A stretch of 64,000 nucleotides of DNA from Strongylocentrotus purpuratus (GCF_000002235.5 NW_022145611.1:186001-250000); one strand, 5' to 3'. Counted from the first letter of the stretch, positions 14,001 through 24,475 are shown. A program made the numbers and translations. Notes: generated by a model not told the origin, from the letters alone.

Positions 14001-17000
14001 TTTAAAGAAAGATATTTGCAAATGTGATGAAAAACTAACAAATACGCCTTAAATGGTTCTTTTTGTGCAATTGGACAGTTTATGCAAGGTTTTAGAGCTC
14101 TATACACCCTTTTAAACATTGCGCAATAAATACAAATGAAAACCATAAACCGATGACGCTTACAGGTAGAGGAGCTCGAGTGCAACTTATTGATACCACT
14201 CAGGAGTCCACAGCGTTCTTTTAAAGAAAGATATTTGCAAATGTGATGAAAAACTAACAAATACGCCTTAAATGGTTCTTTTTGTGCAATTGGACAGTTT
14301 TATGCAAGGTTTAGAGCTCTATACACCCTTTTAAACATTTAGCAATAAATACAGATGAAAACCATAAACCGATGACGCTTACAGGTAGAACAGATGGAGT
14401 GCAACATAATGATACTACTCAGGAGTCCACAGCGTTCTTTTAAAGAAAGATATTTGCAAATGTGATGAAAAACTAACAAATACGCCTTAAATGGTTCTTT
14501 TTGTGCAATTGGACAGTTTTATGCAAGGTTTAGAGCTCTATACACCCTTTTAAACATTGCGCAATAAATACAGATGAAAACCATAAACCGATGACGCTTA
14601 CAGGTAGAGGAGCTCGAGTGCAACTTAATGATACCACTCAGGAGTCCACAGCGTTCTTTTAAAGAAAGATATTTGCAAATGTGATGAAAAACTAACAAAT
14701 ACGCCTTAAATGGTTCTTTTTGTGCAATTGGACAGTTTATGCAAGGTTTTAGAGCTCTATACACCCTTTTAAACATTAGCAATAAATACAAATGAAAACC
14801 ATAAACCGATGACGCTTACAGGTAGAGGAGCTCGAGTGCAACTTATTGATACCACTCAGGAGTCCACAGCGTTCTTTTAAAGAAAGATATTTGCAAATGT
14901 GATGAAAAACTAACAAATACGCCTTAAATGGTTCTTTTTGTGCAATTGGACAGTTTTATGCAAGGTTTAGAGCTCTATACACCCTTTTAAACATTTAGCA
15001 ATAAATACAGATGAAAACCATAAACCGATGACGCTTACAGGTAGAACAGATGGAGTGCAACATAATGATACTACTCAGGAGTCCACAGCGTTCTTTTAAA
15101 GAAAGATATTTGCAAATGTGATGAAAAACTAACAAATACGCCTTAAATGGTTCTTTTTGTGCAATTGGACAGTTTTATGCAAGGTTTAGAGCTCTATACA
15201 CCCTTTTAAACATTGCGCAATAAATACAGATGAAAACCATAAACCGATGACGCTTACAGGTAGAGGAGCTCGAGTGCAACTTAATGATACCACTCAGGAG
15301 TCCACAGCATTCTTTTAAAGAAAGATATTTGCAAATGTGATGAAAAACTAACAAATACGCCTTAAATGGTTCTTTTTGTGCAATTGGACAGTTTATGCAA
15401 GGTTTTAGAGCTCTATACACCCTTTTAAACATTGCGCAATAAATACAGATGAAAACCATAAACCGATGACGCTTACAGGTAGAACAGATGAAGTGCAACA
15501 TAATGATACTACTCAGGAGTCCACAGCGTTCTTTTAAAGAAAGATATTTGCAAATGTGATGAAAAACTAACAAATACGCCTTAAATTGTTCTTTTTGTTC
15601 AATTGGACAGTTTTATGCAAGGTTTAGAGCTCTATACACCCTTTTAAACATTGCGCAATAAATACAGATGAAAACCATAAACCGATGACGCTTACAGGTA
15701 GAGGAGCTCGAGTGCAACTTATTGATACCATTCAGGAGTCCACAGCGTTCTTTTAAAGAAAGATATTTGCAAATGTGATGAAAAACTAACAAATACGCCT
15801 TAAATGGTTCTTTTTGTGCAATTGGACAGTTTTATGCAAGGTTTAGAGCTCTATACACCCTTTTAAACATTGCGCAATAAATACAGATGAAAACCATAAA
15901 CCGATGACGCTTACAGGTAGAGGAGCTCGAGTGCAACTTAATGATACCACTCAGGAGTCCACAGCATTCTTTTAAAGAAAGATATTTGCAAATGTGTTGA
16001 AAAACTAACAAATACGCCTTAAATGGTTCTTTTTGTGCAATTGGACAGTTTATGCAAGGTTTTAGAGCTCTATACACCCTTTTAAACATTGCGCAATAAA
16101 TACAGATGAAAACCATAAACCGATGACGCTTACAGGTAGAACAGATGGAGTGCAACATAATGATACTACTCAGGAGTCCACAGCGTTCTTTTAAAGAAAG
16201 ATATTTGCAAATGTGATGAAAAACTAACAAATACGCCTTAAATTGTTCTTTTTGTTCAATTGGACAGTTTTATGCAAGGTTTAGAGCTCTATACACCCTT
16301 TTAAACATTGCGCAATAAATACAGATGAAAACCATAAACCGATGACGCTTACAGGTAGAGGAGCTCGAGTGCAACTTATTGATACCATTCAGGAGTCCAC
16401 AGCGTTCTTTTAAAGAAAGATATTTGCAAATGTGATGAAAAACTAACAAATACGCCTTAAATTGTTCTTTTTGTGCAATTGGACTGTTTTATGCAAGGTT
16501 TAGAGCTCTATACACCCTTTTAAACATTGCGCAATAAATACAGATGAAAACCATAAACCGATGACGCTTACAGGTAGAGGAGCTCGAGTGCAACTTATTG
16601 ATACCATTCAGGAGTCCACAGCGTTCTTTTAAAGAAAGATATTTGCAAATGTGATGAAAAACTAACAAATACGCCTAAATGGTTCTTTTTGTGCAATTGG
16701 ACTGTTTTATGCAAGGTTTAGAGCTCTATACACCCTTTTAAACATTGCGCAATAAATACAGATGAAAACCATAAACCGATGACGCTTACAGGTAGAGGAG
16801 CTCGAGTGCAACTTAATGATACCACTCAGGAGTCCACAGCATTCTTTTAAAGAAAGATATTTGCAAATGTGATGAAAAACTAACAAATACGCCTTAAATG
16901 GTTCTTTTTGTGCAATTGGACTGTTTATGCAAGGTTTTAGAGCTCTATACACCCTTTTAAACATTGCGCAATAAATACAGATGAAAACCATAAACCGATG

Positions 17001-18261
17001 ACGCTTACAGGTAGAGGAGCTCGAGTGCAACTTATTGATACCATTCAGGAGTCCACAGCGTTCTTTTAAAGAAAGATATTTGCAAATGTGATGAAAAACT
17101 AACAAATACGCCTTAAATGGTTCTTTTTGTGCAATTGGACAGTTTTATGCAAGGTTTAGAGCTCTATACACCCTTTTAAACATTGCGCAATAAATACAGA
17201 TGAAAACCATAAACCGATGACGCTTACAGGTAGAGGAGCTCGAGTGCAACTTAATGATACCACTCAGGAGTCCACAGCGTTCTTTTAAAGAAAGATATTT
17301 GCAAATGTGTTGAAAAACTAACAAATACGCCTTAAATGGTTCTTTTTGTGCAATTGGACTGTTTATGCAAGGTTTTAGAGCTCTATACACCCTTTTAAAC
17401 ATTGCGCAATAAATACAGATGAAAACCATAAACCGATGACGCTTACAGGTAGAGGAGCTCGAGTGCAACTTATTGATACCATTCAGGAGTCCACAGCGTT
17501 CTTTTAAAGAAAGATATTTGCAAATGTGATGAAAAACTAACAAATACGCCTTAAATGGTTCTTTTTGTGCAATTGGACAGTTTTATGCAAGGTTTAGAGC
17601 TCTATACACCCTTTTAAACATTGCGCAATAAATACAGATGAAAACCATAAACCGATGACGCTTACAGGTAGAGGAGCTCGAGTGCAACTTAATGATACCA
17701 CTCAGGAGTCCACAGCATTCTTTTAAAGAAAGATATTTGCAAATGTGATGAAAAACTAACAAATACGCCTTAAATGGTTCTTTTTGTGCAATTGGACTGT
17801 TTATGCAAGGTTTTAGAGCTCTATACACCCTTTTAAACATTTAGCAATAAATACAGATGAAAACCATAAACCGATGACGCTTACAGGTAGAACAGATGGA
17901 GTGCAACATAATGATACTACTCAGGAGTCCACAGCGTTCTTTTAAAGAAAGATATTTGCAAATGTGATGAAAAACTAACAAATACGCCTTAAATGGTTCT
18001 TTTTGTGCAATTGGACAGTTTTATGCAAGGTTTAGAGCTCTATACACCCTTTTCAACATTGCGCAATAAATACAGATGAAAACCATAAACCGATGACGCT
18101 TACAGGTAGAACAGATGGAGTGCAACATAATGATACCACTCAGGAGTCCACAGCGTTCTTTTGAAGAAAGATATTTGCAAATGTGATGAAAAACTAACAA
18201 ATACGCCTTAAATGGTTCTTTTTGTGCAATTGGACAGTTTATGAAAGGTTTTAGAGCTTTA
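2061..18261 (-). repeat. 219-bp satellite array, inverted block with higher-order repeats
   Basis: About 74 monomers of the same satellite, in opposite orientation to 1-2060. The switch lies inside a truncated monomer near 2041-2061. A second rearranged joint near 2266 repeats a 45-bp piece of the monomer. Two monomer classes are visible: one with AGGAGCTCGAGTGCAAC and one with ACAGATGGAGTGCAAC (plus GATGAAG/GATGAG variants). Stop-containing monomers recur at 438 bp (9916, 10354; 16707, 17145, 17583, 18021) and at about 657 bp (13862, 14519, 15175, 15832), so dimers and trimers have been amplified. The array ends near 18261, where the sequence leaves the monomer at AGAGCTTTAAACAAACAG. Confidence 0.95.
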
Positions 18262-18594
18262 AACAAACAGAACTTTATTCCTCGCTCATTTTTCCTGATT
18301 GAGGTGTCATATGAAAGGGCAGAAACTCAACTTTCTAGAAATGTGAATTTTTCTTTTTGGTTTACTTCCTTCAAATTGCTTTTAATCACTCATGCGTAAA
18401 ATATGCATCATTTGAGTAGCATCAACTGAAAGAGGAGACTCTAAGCTTTCCAAATATGTATCATTCATAAATTATGGTTGTGATTAAGTTATGATAAAAC
18501 ATCGTTACTTCTCGGTTTCGTTTTTTATGGGACGCACTGTATAACAAATCTGTGTTGTGAGGACCCTACGTCACAACAAATGCATTTCCCTAGC

Positions 18595-18906
18595 TTCTCT
18601 TGTGCTGACCGTTCTCTGAAGAGCAGAGGGGTTGACAACGCTTGTTGTATCTGCCTCCCTGATGAGGTAGCATTGGTCCTCTTCACCCGCCCTTTAATCT
18701 GTTGCTAAGAACAGATTAAAGGTTTTTATCAAATACAGGATTTACAGAAGAAATGTTCTTCACCGTCTTTTACCCTTAATGTCACCTGAGTTTCCCAAGC
18801 TTATCCTTTGCTGACCGTTCTCTGAAGAGCAGAGGGGTTGACAACGCTTGTTGTATCTGCCTTCCTGATGAGGTAGCATTGGTCCTCTTACCCCGCCCTT
18901 TCTTCC
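18595..18906 (+). repeat. 100-bp direct duplication, 206-bp offset
   Basis: A block of about 100 bp starting GCTGACCGTTCTCTGAAGAG occurs at 18604 and again at 18810, with only a few mismatches. The flanking 18262-18594 and 18907-19190 show no gene. A truncated end of the GTCTCGCC repeat family (TTTTTGCTACGCAGGCGA) lies near 19167. Confidence 0.85.
18691..18722. other. perfect 13-bp hairpin
   Basis: CCTTTAATCTGTT and its exact reverse complement AACAGATTAAAGG flank a six-base loop, GCTAAG. It lies between the two copies of the direct duplication and is absent from the second copy, so it may be a small insertion scar or a foldback footprint. There is no oligo-T tract directly after it. Confidence 0.8.
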
Positions 18907-19192
18907 CCTATGCAACAGGCTTGGTGTGATATTTGGGGGTGTGTATAGGCATCCAGGGGACTGGGTTGTAGTAGCTGGGAATGGCGTAGCTTGCCTTGTC
19001 ATGGTAGCCTACGTGTGAACACAAGTGGTAAAAAATACAGCATTTTTTAATTAAGCTTCTGATAGTGATGTAAAAAGCCATTGGCAGTCAACAGCAGACA
19101 AACTATCCTCACATTTACAAGTTTGCTGACTGCAAAATTGATTTAGGCATAACTATGAACCACCAGTTTTTGCTACGCAGGCGAAACAAAAA

Positions 19193-19662
19193 TTGTATTT
19201 TTGTACAGTGGTGTTTGAAATGTTGAGAATCAATAGAACAGTTTTTAATACAGCAGCAATTGGAGCCACAGTTTTCAAATTAAATACGGTAACCCATACA
19301 AAGAAACCAATTCAAACCAAATACAGGTTGGGCAACGTCACCCTGGAAGAAGTGCAACACCACCCCTACCTGAATTCAAAGGGACTCGGTTGGGCCACAC
19401 ATATTGACCAAACTTCATCAAATTACATGTAGGCCCAAATTAGAGTTCTATGCAGCTACATGTACAGTACATGGGACCCACAGCAGAAGTCAGACCAGGA
19501 CAAACTAAACATTCACAACGAGGGACTATGACAGGGAATCAAGTGTTACAAAGATGCTGGAAAATCTAAAATGGGAATCTTTGAAAGTCCGCAGAACCAA
19601 AGCCAGACTACCTGCATTGTATAAGGAAACACATAACACATGGATACCCAGCAATATATAAA
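19193..19662 (+). pseudogene. LINE ORF2 C-terminal fragment, copy A
   Basis: The frame reads KKPIQTKYRLGNVTLEEV and then LGWATHIDQ. After a short spacer it continues CRPKLEFYAAT, then RDYDRESSVTKMLENLKWES and VRRTKARLPALYKETH. These segments match, in order, the region downstream of the reverse-transcriptase catalytic core and the extreme C terminus of CR1/Jockey-like non-LTR elements. An in-frame stop and lost stretches show it is decayed. No 3' UTR or tail follows: it runs straight into the 2A-LINE start at 19682. The same junction is present in copy B, so the two were already joined before the block was duplicated. Confidence 0.75.
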
Positions 19663-19681
19663 CTTATCTTCTCATTTGAAA

Positions 19682-20483
19682 ATGGTGCTACGGTACATTC
19701 TTTATACTCTTTGCATTGCAGCTTTCTTGCATATTTATGCATCCACAACAACCACTGAGCTGATAAGAGTTTTAAGCAACTACCCAAAGGTTGATATTTA
19801 AAAACTAGATATCTTCGAAACAATGATATTTCCACCTTTCAATTAACATCAAATACTCCACTTTTGAAATTGATCATGTCTGGTGACGTGGAGCGTAATC
19901 CGGGACCTGAACATTCAAATTCGTTACGTTATACACTCAATTGTCTACTACTAAATGCCTGTTCCCTTGGTAATAAACTGAATGACCTGAAAGTGAGTTA
20001 CTTCCGGTAAAATAGATGGATGAACTCCGATTCCTGCGATGGTGAAATCTTAGATGTACAACAATATCAAATCTTTCGTAAAGACCACAATCACAACGGA
20101 GGAGGTGTACTTTTTGCATGAAAACGATTCACGGCTCCGAGTTTGAGATTCCCAGCTGCGAGTTGTTATGGATTCAATTTAGTTTACCACGAAATAAAGG
20201 CAAGCTCTTTTTGGGTGTATGCTATCGTCCCCCATCATCTAATGCTACCTTCCGTGATGCACTAAATAAGTCCTTTGTTCTTATCCCCCACATATTTCTT
20301 CTTTCAAATCCATTATTTTATGCAGTGGTTTCCATATTCATAACTCGGTTCCATTTGAATTGGACTGTAGTCGTGTGTCACAGTTGCTTCCTAGGGTTTT
20401 CCATCAATTTCACAAAGCAGATAGCGTACACTATGAATATGACGGACAAAGAAAGCGGACAAAATATACAGTTCCTCAGGTAG
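19682..20483 (+). pseudogene. 2A-bearing LINE N-terminus plus APE endonuclease fragment, copy A
   Basis: The frame starts MVLRYILYTLCIAAFLHIYAS, a hydrophobic, signal-peptide-like stretch, and stops near 19802. It then continues in the same frame through LTSNTPLLKLIMSGDVERNPGP into LLLNACSLGNKLNDL. After a frame change come LDVQQYQIFRKDHNHNGGGVLFA, IPSCELLWIQF and LGVCYRPPSSN. LLLNA-SL-NK, the GGGVL segment and GV-YRPPSSN are signatures of the apurinic endonuclease domain of CR1-like non-LTR retrotransposons. The 2A-like sequence sits just ahead of APE, as known for echinoderm elements. Stops near 19802 and 19984 and a frameshift near 20118 make this copy non-functional. Confidence 0.8.
19861..19908 (+). 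other. 2A-like ribosome-skipping motif (intact)
   Basis: Codons 19861-19908 read LLKLIMSGDVERNPGP, a full match to the D-V/I-E-x-N-P-G-P core with the usual upstream L-L and S-G context. In active elements, translation skips between the last G and P. The related motif at 45620-45667 has a stop (TAG) at the second Leu of the upstream part but the same core. Confidence 0.85.
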
Positions 20484-20642
20484 ACAAAGGAACATCCCTT
20501 CACTGCTATTATGTAAAAAATATGTAGAACTGGTGTCACATGCATATTCACCATTTTACATAATAGCAGTGAAGGGAAGTTCCTTTGTCTACCTGAGGAA
20601 CTGTATATTTTGTCCGCTTTCTTTGTCCGTCATATTCATAGT
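20430..20642. repeat. long inverted repeat, 89-bp arms, copy A
   Basis: The left arm 20430-20518 (ACTATGAATATGACGGACAA...) is matched by its reverse complement at 20554-20642. I see a single mismatch, near GGAACATCC/GGGAAGTTCC, and a 35-nt loop. Such a near-perfect hairpin is unexpected in neutrally decayed LINE sequence. It could be a recent palindromic duplication or a small foldback element. It has a paralogue at 46479-46691. Confidence 0.9.
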
Positions 20643-21165
20643 CGTAGATTTACGATTGAATTTATTCCATGGAATCTATTTATTGATGAAGAGAGCATTG
20701 ATAACACATGTGAACTTCACACTGACTTGTGTTGCAGGCAACAATCAAAGATGTTTATCAAAGGAAATAGTTAGAATATCCAGAAGAAAGATCATCAGTT
20801 GGGGGGGGGGGGGGAAATGGGGTTAAAATTTGTGGGGTAAGTATATGCTGTATATCTGGCCCTGTTGTCACAGTTCCATGTTAGTAGTTTTCTGCTGGCA
20901 TGGATCTCCCCTGATCCTCCCCCTGGCAATTTTCGAATATGATAAATCAATATATATCAAAGCTCTCGACATATCTTGAGCATTTCTCACTCTGTTTAAC
21001 CATTATTTTTGTGTTTTTGTTGTTTTTGAGACTTTGAGACGGTAGTAATGTAGTAATGCTGATGCGTATTGACGTCTAGCGCAGTATACTTGCTGAGAGG
21101 CAGCACGATTTGAATTTTCAAAGTATTCTTTCTAACATCATTAAGTTGAAACAAGGGAAACGCTC
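20643..21165 (+). other. unassigned block sequence, possible LINE linker
   Basis: A short basic stretch (VRISRRK) near 20770 resembles the APE-RT linker of LINEs. In copy B it extends to RRKRRAYRRALIQESKESK. A poly-G run lies at 20801-20813. Copy A lacks about 465 bp that are present in copy B (46848-47310). No gene is called. Confidence 0.35.
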
Positions 21166-21171
21166 TCGGCG

Positions 21172-21711
21172 GTCTCGCCTGCATTACGCAATTTGTTATG
21201 ATGAAAAATTGAAGTTGGAACATTAGTATAGGCAGGGTGGCCCATTAGCAGGCCCCAAAAAATGAAATCCTCTGAATATAATCAGCATTTTGAAGTGAAT
21301 ATTGATTAAGAATCATGAACAAATAACAAAAATTGATTCATTTATTCTCATATTAAGTTGTGAAAACATAATCCAAGGCTACTGACCTAAAATGACCTTT
21401 GACCTTGTGACCTGGAATTTGTGAAATATGATTTGTGATACTTGATAACCCTTGGGTATAACTTTCATAGACTTTGAACAAACACTTTTGAAAATATGCT
21501 AAAAATTCAAAATCTTGATGTTGATAACACAAACAAGTCGAAGTTTGTTGACCTAAACTCACATGATTGGGGATACTTGAGCACCCTATAGTCCAAGTTT
21601 CGTTGACCAAGAACTTATACTTTCAAAATTGTATCAAAAATTAAAAAACTTAACCTTAGGTTAAGTTTTTGATGTTGACGCCGCTTTTTTTTTTTGCTAC
21701 GCAGGCGAGAC
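21172..21711. mobile_element. GTCTCGCC-family repeat (Helitron-like?), copy A
   Basis: It starts near GTCTCGCCTGCATTACGC and ends with TGCTACGCAGGCGAGAC, so the two ends are inverted. The interior has degenerate tandem units with CACATGATTGGGGATACTTG, a perfect DR1-type site at 21393-21405 and the palindrome CTTAACCTTAGGTTAAG. The B copy runs from about 47701 to 53023 and holds two later insertions. The class is uncertain: inverted subterminal repeats plus internal tandem units resemble the Helitron-like families described below. Confidence 0.55.
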
Positions 21712-22479
21712 AAAAAAGGAAGAGCCAGGTTATTCCTTATGTTATCTATTGTTCTGATAATTTCTCATGTATTTCTTTGTTTTTTAACTTATGTATTTTG
21801 TCGTTTCATTTCATTTCTAATAACTATAATTCAACTAATTTGACCCCCCAAATAAGTATAAACAAGACCAAATAACCAATGTTTTATCTCTTTTTTGGAA
21901 AAATGAGATTTCCATATGTTTTGTACACAAATCACAAAAATGGGTGATTTGGGCTGACATGCACAGACAAAAGGGTCATGTGACTTTGTCCGTTTTTTGA
22001 AAAATCTATTTCAAAAGATGCGCCAGACTTGAATCGATCAGAAAAGGTGTGTACTGCAAGGTTCAGGAATCATCAAAATGATAACAAACGTGGACCAGTT
22101 TTGGTAAAGTTACAAGCACTATACACAGAAATATGTATATGCAGGGCTTAAATTAATCCAAGGCCACCAAGGCCATGGATGCCCCTTTGATTGGCCTCAA
22201 TGCTTGGCCTTGGAGATTTTTTGTGCCCTTTCCAATTCTTCTTATTTGTGCTGTAATATAGGAATGTGCCCTACAGAAAAGTGGCCTTGCCCTAAAAATG
22301 TTGAAATTTAAGGCCTGTATATGGGACTACATGAACATTTGGCGTAAAAATCCGTCCTGATTTTTATGCTGTTACATGAAATATTTAGAATATTAAGGCA
22401 TTTGAAGAGCCATGCTTTTCAGGAAACATTTGTTATCTGATGTTCTTCTAGACTTGTATAATAACAATGATAATTTATT
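21712..22479. other. shared block sequence without genes
   Basis: A+T-rich sequence almost identical to 53024-53945, apart from a 170-bp segment present only there (about 53344-53510). A diverged copy of about 21720-21990 lies in reverse orientation at about 41800-42110, so this stretch is itself an interspersed repeat. No coding signal was seen. Confidence 0.6.
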
Positions 22480-22730
22480 TATTTATTTATCATTCTTCGT
22501 CATCTTTAAAAGTTTACAGCTGATGTGATCTTCACCAGTTGCTTTATCAATACTCAGATTATCAATCTGTTTCAATACAAAATCCTCAGTAATCAAATTC
22601 AAATTAAATTGCGAATGAGTTGGACCAATATTATTGTCCTCGTCTAATGCTCACAAATTATTGTTCACCTGTTCCCAGAACTCAACCTTCTCTTTAAGAG
22701 AGCCCTGTTTAGCCATAGAAATTGACTACG
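22480..22730 (-). pseudogene. LINE reverse-transcriptase 5' fragment, copy A
   Basis: The minus strand reads SLKEKVEFWEQVNNN, then ITEDFVLKQIDNLSIDKATGEDHISCKLLKM. The K-ATG-D-I--KLLK stretch is the first conserved block of LINE reverse-transcriptase domains. The fragment is cut off by an (ATAA)n tract at 22473-22490, right after that block, so it is an internally truncated remnant. One stop lies between the segments. The paralogue is at 53945-54181. Confidence 0.65.
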
Positions 22731-23114
22731 GGAAGTGGTCTTAATTCTATACTTACTTCACAAACCCACGCTCCCATTATCCACAATAAAATTATACATA
22801 TAGAGCAATCAAATTTGCATTTGCAAACTCTCCAAAAATCACATGATAATGATAATTAAACAAGTTACACAAAACTTAGGCCTGAAAGAAAAGTAATTTG
22901 GTTGTCCTCGACTGCCAGCTCGTCATTTTCGGGCAGCTCATCAAAACATCACCAAACACTAAAAAGATGTAGATGATTGTACTAAGACACACCTCCATAC
23001 AACATTTGAAAGAAATCTGTCAAGAAATGTGGCAGTTAGAGCGCATTGAAGACATATTTGACCATATAAAAGACGGAACAATGAGGGCAGCTTCACTAAA
23101 AGTGTGGATTGGTA

Positions 23115-23313
23115 GATTCCATGACATTTGCTCCGGCGACAATTGCTCCGCTGTAAATTTCATACACTAATCGAATGGCTAACTTCAACCCTGGATTCAA
23201 CACTATACCCTACCCTAAACCTAACCCTAAACCTAACATAAAACCCTATTGAAACCCTAACCCTAACCCTACATCTTAGACGAAATAAAGCCCGGAGCAA
23301 TTGTCGTGTCACC
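23115..23313. mobile_element. 199-bp insertion carrying telomere-like repeats
   Basis: The sequence is flanked by GATTGGTA at 23107-23114 and 23314-23321. The related copy at about 60115-60130 has one ATTGGTA and no insert, giving the empty site. Near the ends, CGACAATTGCTCCG and its reverse complement CGGAGCAATTGTCG are subterminal inverted repeats. An 8-bp duplication would fit an hAT-like MITE. There is no coding capacity. Confidence 0.7.
23206..23273. repeat. degenerate CCCTAA telomere-like tract
   Basis: Mixed CCCTAA, CCTAAA and CCCTA units over about 68 bp, matching the deuterostome TTAGGG telomere repeat read on the other strand. It is entirely inside the 199-bp insertion, so it is carried cargo and not the scar of a chromosome fusion at this spot. 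Confidence 0.8.
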
Positions 23314-24066
23314 GATTGGTAACAAGATACATTTCTAATGATCTATACAAAATTTGAAAGAAATCCATCATGAAATATGATCTGCAGAGCGCAAACTAGA
23401 CACCCACCAAAATATGAACTCTTGACCCTATACAAGACGGAAAACTGGGGGCAGCATCACCAAAATCTATATGCTTGTAGATTATACCAAGATACATCTC
23501 TGTTGAAAATTTGAACAAAATCCCTTGAAAAATATGGCCTATAGAGCACACACAAGCCATCCAAAAAATATGGCCTTTTAACCTATAGAAGACGGAACAC
23601 TGGAACACTGAACACTGGAACACTGAAGATTATACCATGATACACCTCCATACAAAATTTGAAAGAAATCCGTCAAGGAATTTGGCAGTTAGAGCGCACA
23701 CAAGAATAAAATAATATGACGCGGCGGCGGCGGCGTAACACTACTGAATCCAAAGTACCCCACCGGCATACTGCCGGGGGATACAATTATTTTAAAGATG
23801 TTTTTATACAACCCCTGTATGAATCATATTTTCCCTAACGGTAAACCAATCAGTAAGAAAATGAAAGTTTATAAAATTGGAGAGGAGCTTGCAAGATATG
23901 TCACAGTGTTGCCAATTTGTGTTTCAATGATGACAATTTTGAAAATATATAACTTTCTTGTTTCTAGTCGGTTTTTGCTCAAACTTTCACTGACCTGTTT
24001 CTCTCATTTTCCTGCTTTTATTAAAAGCAACTTAATATCAGGGTGGACTTCCCCTTTAACACTCAC

Positions 24067-24256
24067 CTTTGCTTTCTCCTGGACTCCCCTCTTCTCTTCT
24101 GCTTCAAGTTGTTTCTTTGTCTTCTCTAGCCTCCAGTTGGCTTTTCTCGATTCCTGCTCCTTAGTTGTTCTTTCCTCAATCCACATGTTGACCTTGACCT
24201 CAATGACATTAGCTTTCTCCACCTTCATCTTCTGCAATCTTCAGCTGTTTCTCCCT
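24067..24256 (-). pseudogene. coiled-coil exon copy A, frameshifted (CCDC34-like)
   Basis: A paralogue of the intact exon at 40406-40603 with the same boundaries: acceptor CTGCAG just upstream, GTGAG donor just downstream. The exon is 190 bp instead of 198 because 8 bp are missing in the AGAAGAGAAGAAGATG stretch, which shifts the frame after the first few codons. The remaining frame still reads KVEKANVIEVKVNMWIEERTTKEQ and EKTKKQLEAEEKRGVQEKAK. It lies downstream (on the minus strand) of the terminal exon at 34541-34792, so it is unlikely to be spliced into that gene. Confidence 0.6.
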
Positions 24257-24267
24257 CTGCAGCTTGG

Positions 24268-24475
24268 CCTAAACTTGATAAAGAGAGAAAAGGAGAGAAA
24301 AGAGTGAGTGAGAGTGAGAAAGGGGGAGGAAGGAGAGGGAGAGTAAGAGAGAGAGGAGGGAGAGTGAGAGAGGGGGAAGGGGAGAGGCTGGATAGAGAGA
24401 GAGAGAGCAAGATAGAGAGGGAGAGAGAGAGAGCAAGATAGAGAGGAGAGAGAGAGAGAGAGAGAGAAGATTCAG
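24268..24475. repeat. GA-rich microsatellite next to exon copy A
   Basis: GA/GGA-rich tract, hence a CT-rich pyrimidine tract on the minus strand, directly upstream of the exon's acceptor. Copies D (40620-41520) and C (62170-62575) have longer versions in the same place. Confidence 0.9.

Larger units (their letters stand above)
22940..23786 (-). mobile_element. pearl-like Helitron-type repeat (family 1), copy A, 3' part missing
   Basis: Tandem, degenerate units of roughly 150-180 bp carry AAATTTGAAAGAAATCCGTCAAG, GTGTAGATTATACCA and AAGACGGAACACTGG. The block ends at CCGGCATACTGCCGGGGGATACAA followed by T; in minus orientation this is the 5' end, TTGTATCCCCCGGCAG. The other end (CTAG after a hairpin) is absent, so this copy is truncated. 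It is paralogous to 59940-60741. It is interrupted by the small insertion at 23115-23313. Confidence 0.7.

Noticed and set aside
1..18261. CRISPR-like periodic repeats
   Set aside because: Monomers abut directly with no unique spacers, the unit is 219 bp, and the genome is clearly eukaryotic.
22..18266. Dozens of 60-278-codon frames in the 219-bp array encoding a Cys/His-rich 73-residue repeat
   Set aside because: Monomer length is divisible by three, so frames persist by chance. Many monomers carry the TAA variant or 1-2 bp indels, and amino-acid changes show no constraint. The loose F-box or zinc-finger look of the peptide is not supported by conserved spacing of a known domain.
18691..18722. 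Rho-independent terminator or microRNA hairpin
   Set aside because: The stem is only 13 bp, no T-run follows, and there is no associated gene.
23206..23273. Chromosome-end or fusion scar
   Set aside because: The telomere-like tract is short, degenerate and wholly inside a small insertion with its own ends and an empty site elsewhere.
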